Source of the DNA: Geobacter sp.
GTDB taxonomy: Bacteria; Desulfobacterota; Desulfuromonadia; Geobacterales; Pseudopelobacteraceae
Length of the DNA stretch: 64,000 bases
Reading direction: 5' to 3'
Assembly (NCBI GenBank): GCA_003574895.1
Contig: PJFB01000001.1
Span: forward strand, 186,001 to 250,000
In this document: piece by piece, positions 62,402 to 64,000 of the stretch
How the letters are laid out: the number at the start of each line of letters is the position of its first letter
Position numbering within the stretch: position 1 is the stretch's first letter
Made by a program: the position numbers and the translations under genes
The notes under the pieces: model-generated
What the model saw: the letters and a program-made list of their open reading frames with translations, nothing else
Told to the model about the DNA's origin: nothing
The model's database searches: none

Positions 62402-63795
62402 GTTTGAAGTGATGTTAACACAACAATTGAATTAGGGGGGCAATTAACAATTATGCTACCACTAATATCGGATCTCATTTTAATAACTGATTTATTGAAA
62501 AAATCTACGTCATTTGTTGATGCATTAGAATAATAATTGAAATAACTGAATAGAGTATTCTTTGCTTCCGGTACCTTAATGCCCATTGTTTTATAACTAG
62601 ATGCACGGTTTACTAGACAAATTGACCAATATTCATCAGTTGAACCATGAATTCTGGCGACCAATATCCTTATATCTTTTGGTTGTTCAACTCGATATAC
62701 AGTGGCTCCATTTGGAAAAATTCGGGAGAGTAACGACCAGGCATAGTACCATGGTCTGATTTTAAAATTATCTATTTTGTTAGCCCACATTCCCCAATAA
62801 AAATCTTTATGAGAATTATCATCCAACATCCATGCAAGAATAGCTGAACTTCCTGCTCTGGCGGCCTGAACAGCGTAGTCTGCCATGAAGATTCCGTATT
62901 GGAAATCAGATATGTGAGGATTGCCGTAAGGAGGTTTGAAATCATCGCTCATACCAGCCTCAGTAATGAAAAACGGCTTGCTAGCGGCTACCGAATTACT
63001 GTTTGATACATATTTCATGTTTTTAAGAATAATGGACTCCAGGCCACCTGACTTCACTAAGTTCCGGGAAGCATAAAGATGTAAGCTGTAAACACCTAAG
63101 AGTGAGGAGAGTTGTACGCTACTATTCTTTAACCAGTTATCAGCATTGGATTCAGTTATCTCGGGTCCCAACAGTATCAGTTTATGAGTCAGTCCATGCC
63201 TTTTAAAATTATCTGCAAAATTATTCATGCATTTTAACCACATGCCCCAATTATTTCTCAGTTGTAAATCAGGTTCGTTTATTGTAGAAAAATATTTGAT
63301 GCAAGTATAACCTTTCGTATTCAGCAGATAATCCATGATAGTACCAACTACATCAGCATATTTAGGATCATCCACACCAGAAACATCATGTATCTTCAGC
63401 CAGTCATTTGGATTATAGCCTGCCCCCCATGCACAAACAATTACCTTTATTCCTTCTTTCTGACAAAAATCCAGCTGTTTGTATATTGATATCATTGAAT
63501 CAGAATTCCAGTTGTATTTGCCATTACCTAAATAACAGTATTTGCCAAGCACCATTATTCTAACTATTGGTAATTTCATATTCGAAATTCTGTCGGTAAT
63601 TAGCTTGAAGTCTTTATCAGAAATATTATATCCGTTATAATAATATGTGTCCCACTCAGCTCCAAAGCCCAAAAAATTCTTAGTAACAATCTGATTATCA
63701 TTAACAATAAATTTGTCTATACCTTGTGTAAGTGAAGCAAAAAGAATTTGCAAAAATGCTATACTAAAAAATATGAAAAGTCGCTGATATCTCAT
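62398..63795 (-). CDS. Secreted glycoside hydrolase of clan GH-A type
   Basis: A 465-residue exported protein with a signal peptide (MRYQRLFIFFSIAFLQILFA, cleavage near residue 25). The domain is a TIM-barrel glycosidase: GFGAEWDTYYYNGY at the start, LPIVRIMVLGKYCY, YFSTINEPDL (acid/base Glu after Asn, the clan GH-A motif) and FFITEAGMSDD (nucleophile Glu), then WMLDDNSHKDF and a small beta-sandwich end. A GH5/GH39-like enzyme in a polysaccharide locus may trim or release the polymer. The ribosome binding site is weak. Translationally coupled to the GT2 gene after it. Confidence 0.82.
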   Translation of the reverse strand: MRYQRLFIFFSIAFLQILFASLTQGIDKFIVNDNQIVTKNFLGFGAEWDTYYYNGYNISDKDFKLITDRISNMKLPIVRIMVLGKYCYLGNGKYNWNSDSMISIYKQLDFCQKEGIKVIVCAWGAGYNPNDWLKIHDVSGVDDPKYADVVGTIMDYLLNTKGYTCIKYFSTINEPDLQLRNNWGMWLKCMNNFADNFKRHGLTHKLILLGPEITESNADNWLKNSSVQLSSLLGVYSLHLYASRNLVKSGGLESIILKNMKYVSNSNSVAASKPFFITEAGMSDDFKPPYGNPHISDFQYGIFMADYAVQAARAGSSAILAWMLDDNSHKDFYWGMWANKIDNFKIRPWYYAWSLLSRIFPNGATVYRVEQPKDIRILVARIHGSTDEYWSICLVNRASSYKTMGIKVPEAKNTLFSYFNYYSNASTNDVDFFNKSVIKMRSDISGSIIVNCPPNSIVVLTSLQT

Positions 63796-63842
63796 ATAAA
63801 AAACCTGTTTGACATGCAGTTAGAATAAACGATAAACATTAG

Positions 63843-64000
63843 TCAGCTTGTTAACATAGAAGAATTAATCGATTTAAAAGATGATCTAGCCTGTAAACCG
63901 ATAAGAAAAAAAGCTAATGGCATTAAATAATCAATTGAAAGTATTAAGCTGATCAAAAAGTACCCTGATAAAGCGATAGTATTTACACCGATGAAAAAAC
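63843..64000 (-). CDS. C-terminus of a membrane protein (cut by the window edge)
   Basis: An open frame runs from the window end to TGA at 63845-63843 on the minus strand and reads FFIGVNTIALSGYFLISLIL, SIDYLMPLAFFLIGLQARSS, FKSINSSMLTS. Two hydrophobic segments and a short tail fit the end of a polytopic protein such as an O-antigen ligase or polymerase or flippase, the usual next partners in such loci, but which cannot be told. 47 nt separate it from the glycoside hydrolase. Confidence 0.6.
   Translation of the reverse strand, partial: FFIGVNTIALSGYFLISLILSIDYLMPLAFFLIGLQARSSFKSINSSMLTS

Overview
The window looks like the chromosome of a Geobacter-type bacterium (order Geobacterales, formerly in Desulfuromonadales). 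The signs are a cytochrome c with twelve CXXCH haem motifs, many secreted or surface proteins with signal peptides, several GGDEF/HDOD/hybrid-kinase signalling proteins, a sigma-54 type promoter, and housekeeping proteins of the type usual in that group. Genus-level placement is inference from gene content only.

Layout. 1-4.0 kb: truncated mazG, a secreted beta-carbonic anhydrase, lgt and serA. 4.3-7.2 kb: two secreted surface proteins and the frameshifted remnant of a third. 7.2-15.0 kb: a dense plus-strand run of trmL, a small membrane protein, truD, then a GT-C glycosyltransferase, a GT9 glycosyltransferase, a B12-type radical SAM protein and a TatD-radical SAM fusion. 15.0-16.4 kb: a sigma-54-driven small membrane protein, a 48-residue TTG-start protein and two divergent tRNA genes, Ala(GGC) and Leu(CAA). 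16.5-18.7 kb: a secreted metalloprotease-like protein. 18.9-27.5 kb: recC-recB-recD. 28.0-31.4 kb: a three-gene signalling operon (small protein, HDOD protein, hybrid histidine kinase). 31.7-48.0 kb: glgP, a lipoprotein plus GGDEF pair, gltB, the 12-haem cytochrome, a Cache-HAMP-PAS sensor, a universal stress protein, glgC, a YrdC/YciO protein, a small membrane protein and a GAF-GGDEF protein. 48.1-50.5 kb: metY-type enzyme, queD and queE. 50.5-53.5 kb: two exported proteins. 53.6-64.0 kb: an extracellular polysaccharide locus with a YjbH-like outer-membrane protein, a polyprenyl glycosylphosphotransferase, a methyltransferase, three glycosyltransferases, a secreted clan GH-A type glycoside hydrolase and the tail of a membrane protein cut by the window end.

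The polysaccharide locus changes character at about 57.3-57.9 kb. To the right the DNA is visibly AT-richer, and at the junction lie a decayed IS256-family transposase gene (premature stop and frameshifts) and an 11-G run, which suggests that the right arm was acquired or rearranged.

The most unusual signals are: (i) a two-part C-terminal tail (a Gly-Trp-Ser/Cys repeat followed by a GGY terminal module) at the end of three otherwise unrelated secreted proteins at 6.1, 16.5 and 50.6 kb; (ii) a 136-bp near-identical element with imperfect terminal inverted repeats at 27.6 and 52.2 kb in opposite orientation; (iii) a sensor protein that ends not in a kinase or cyclase but in a small CxxC...CxxC module; (iv) the glycosyltransferase/B12-radical SAM/TatD-radical SAM operon; and (v) the sigma-54 promoter with two exact upstream decamers in front of a tiny membrane protein. 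No CRISPR array, prophage or intact insertion sequence was seen.
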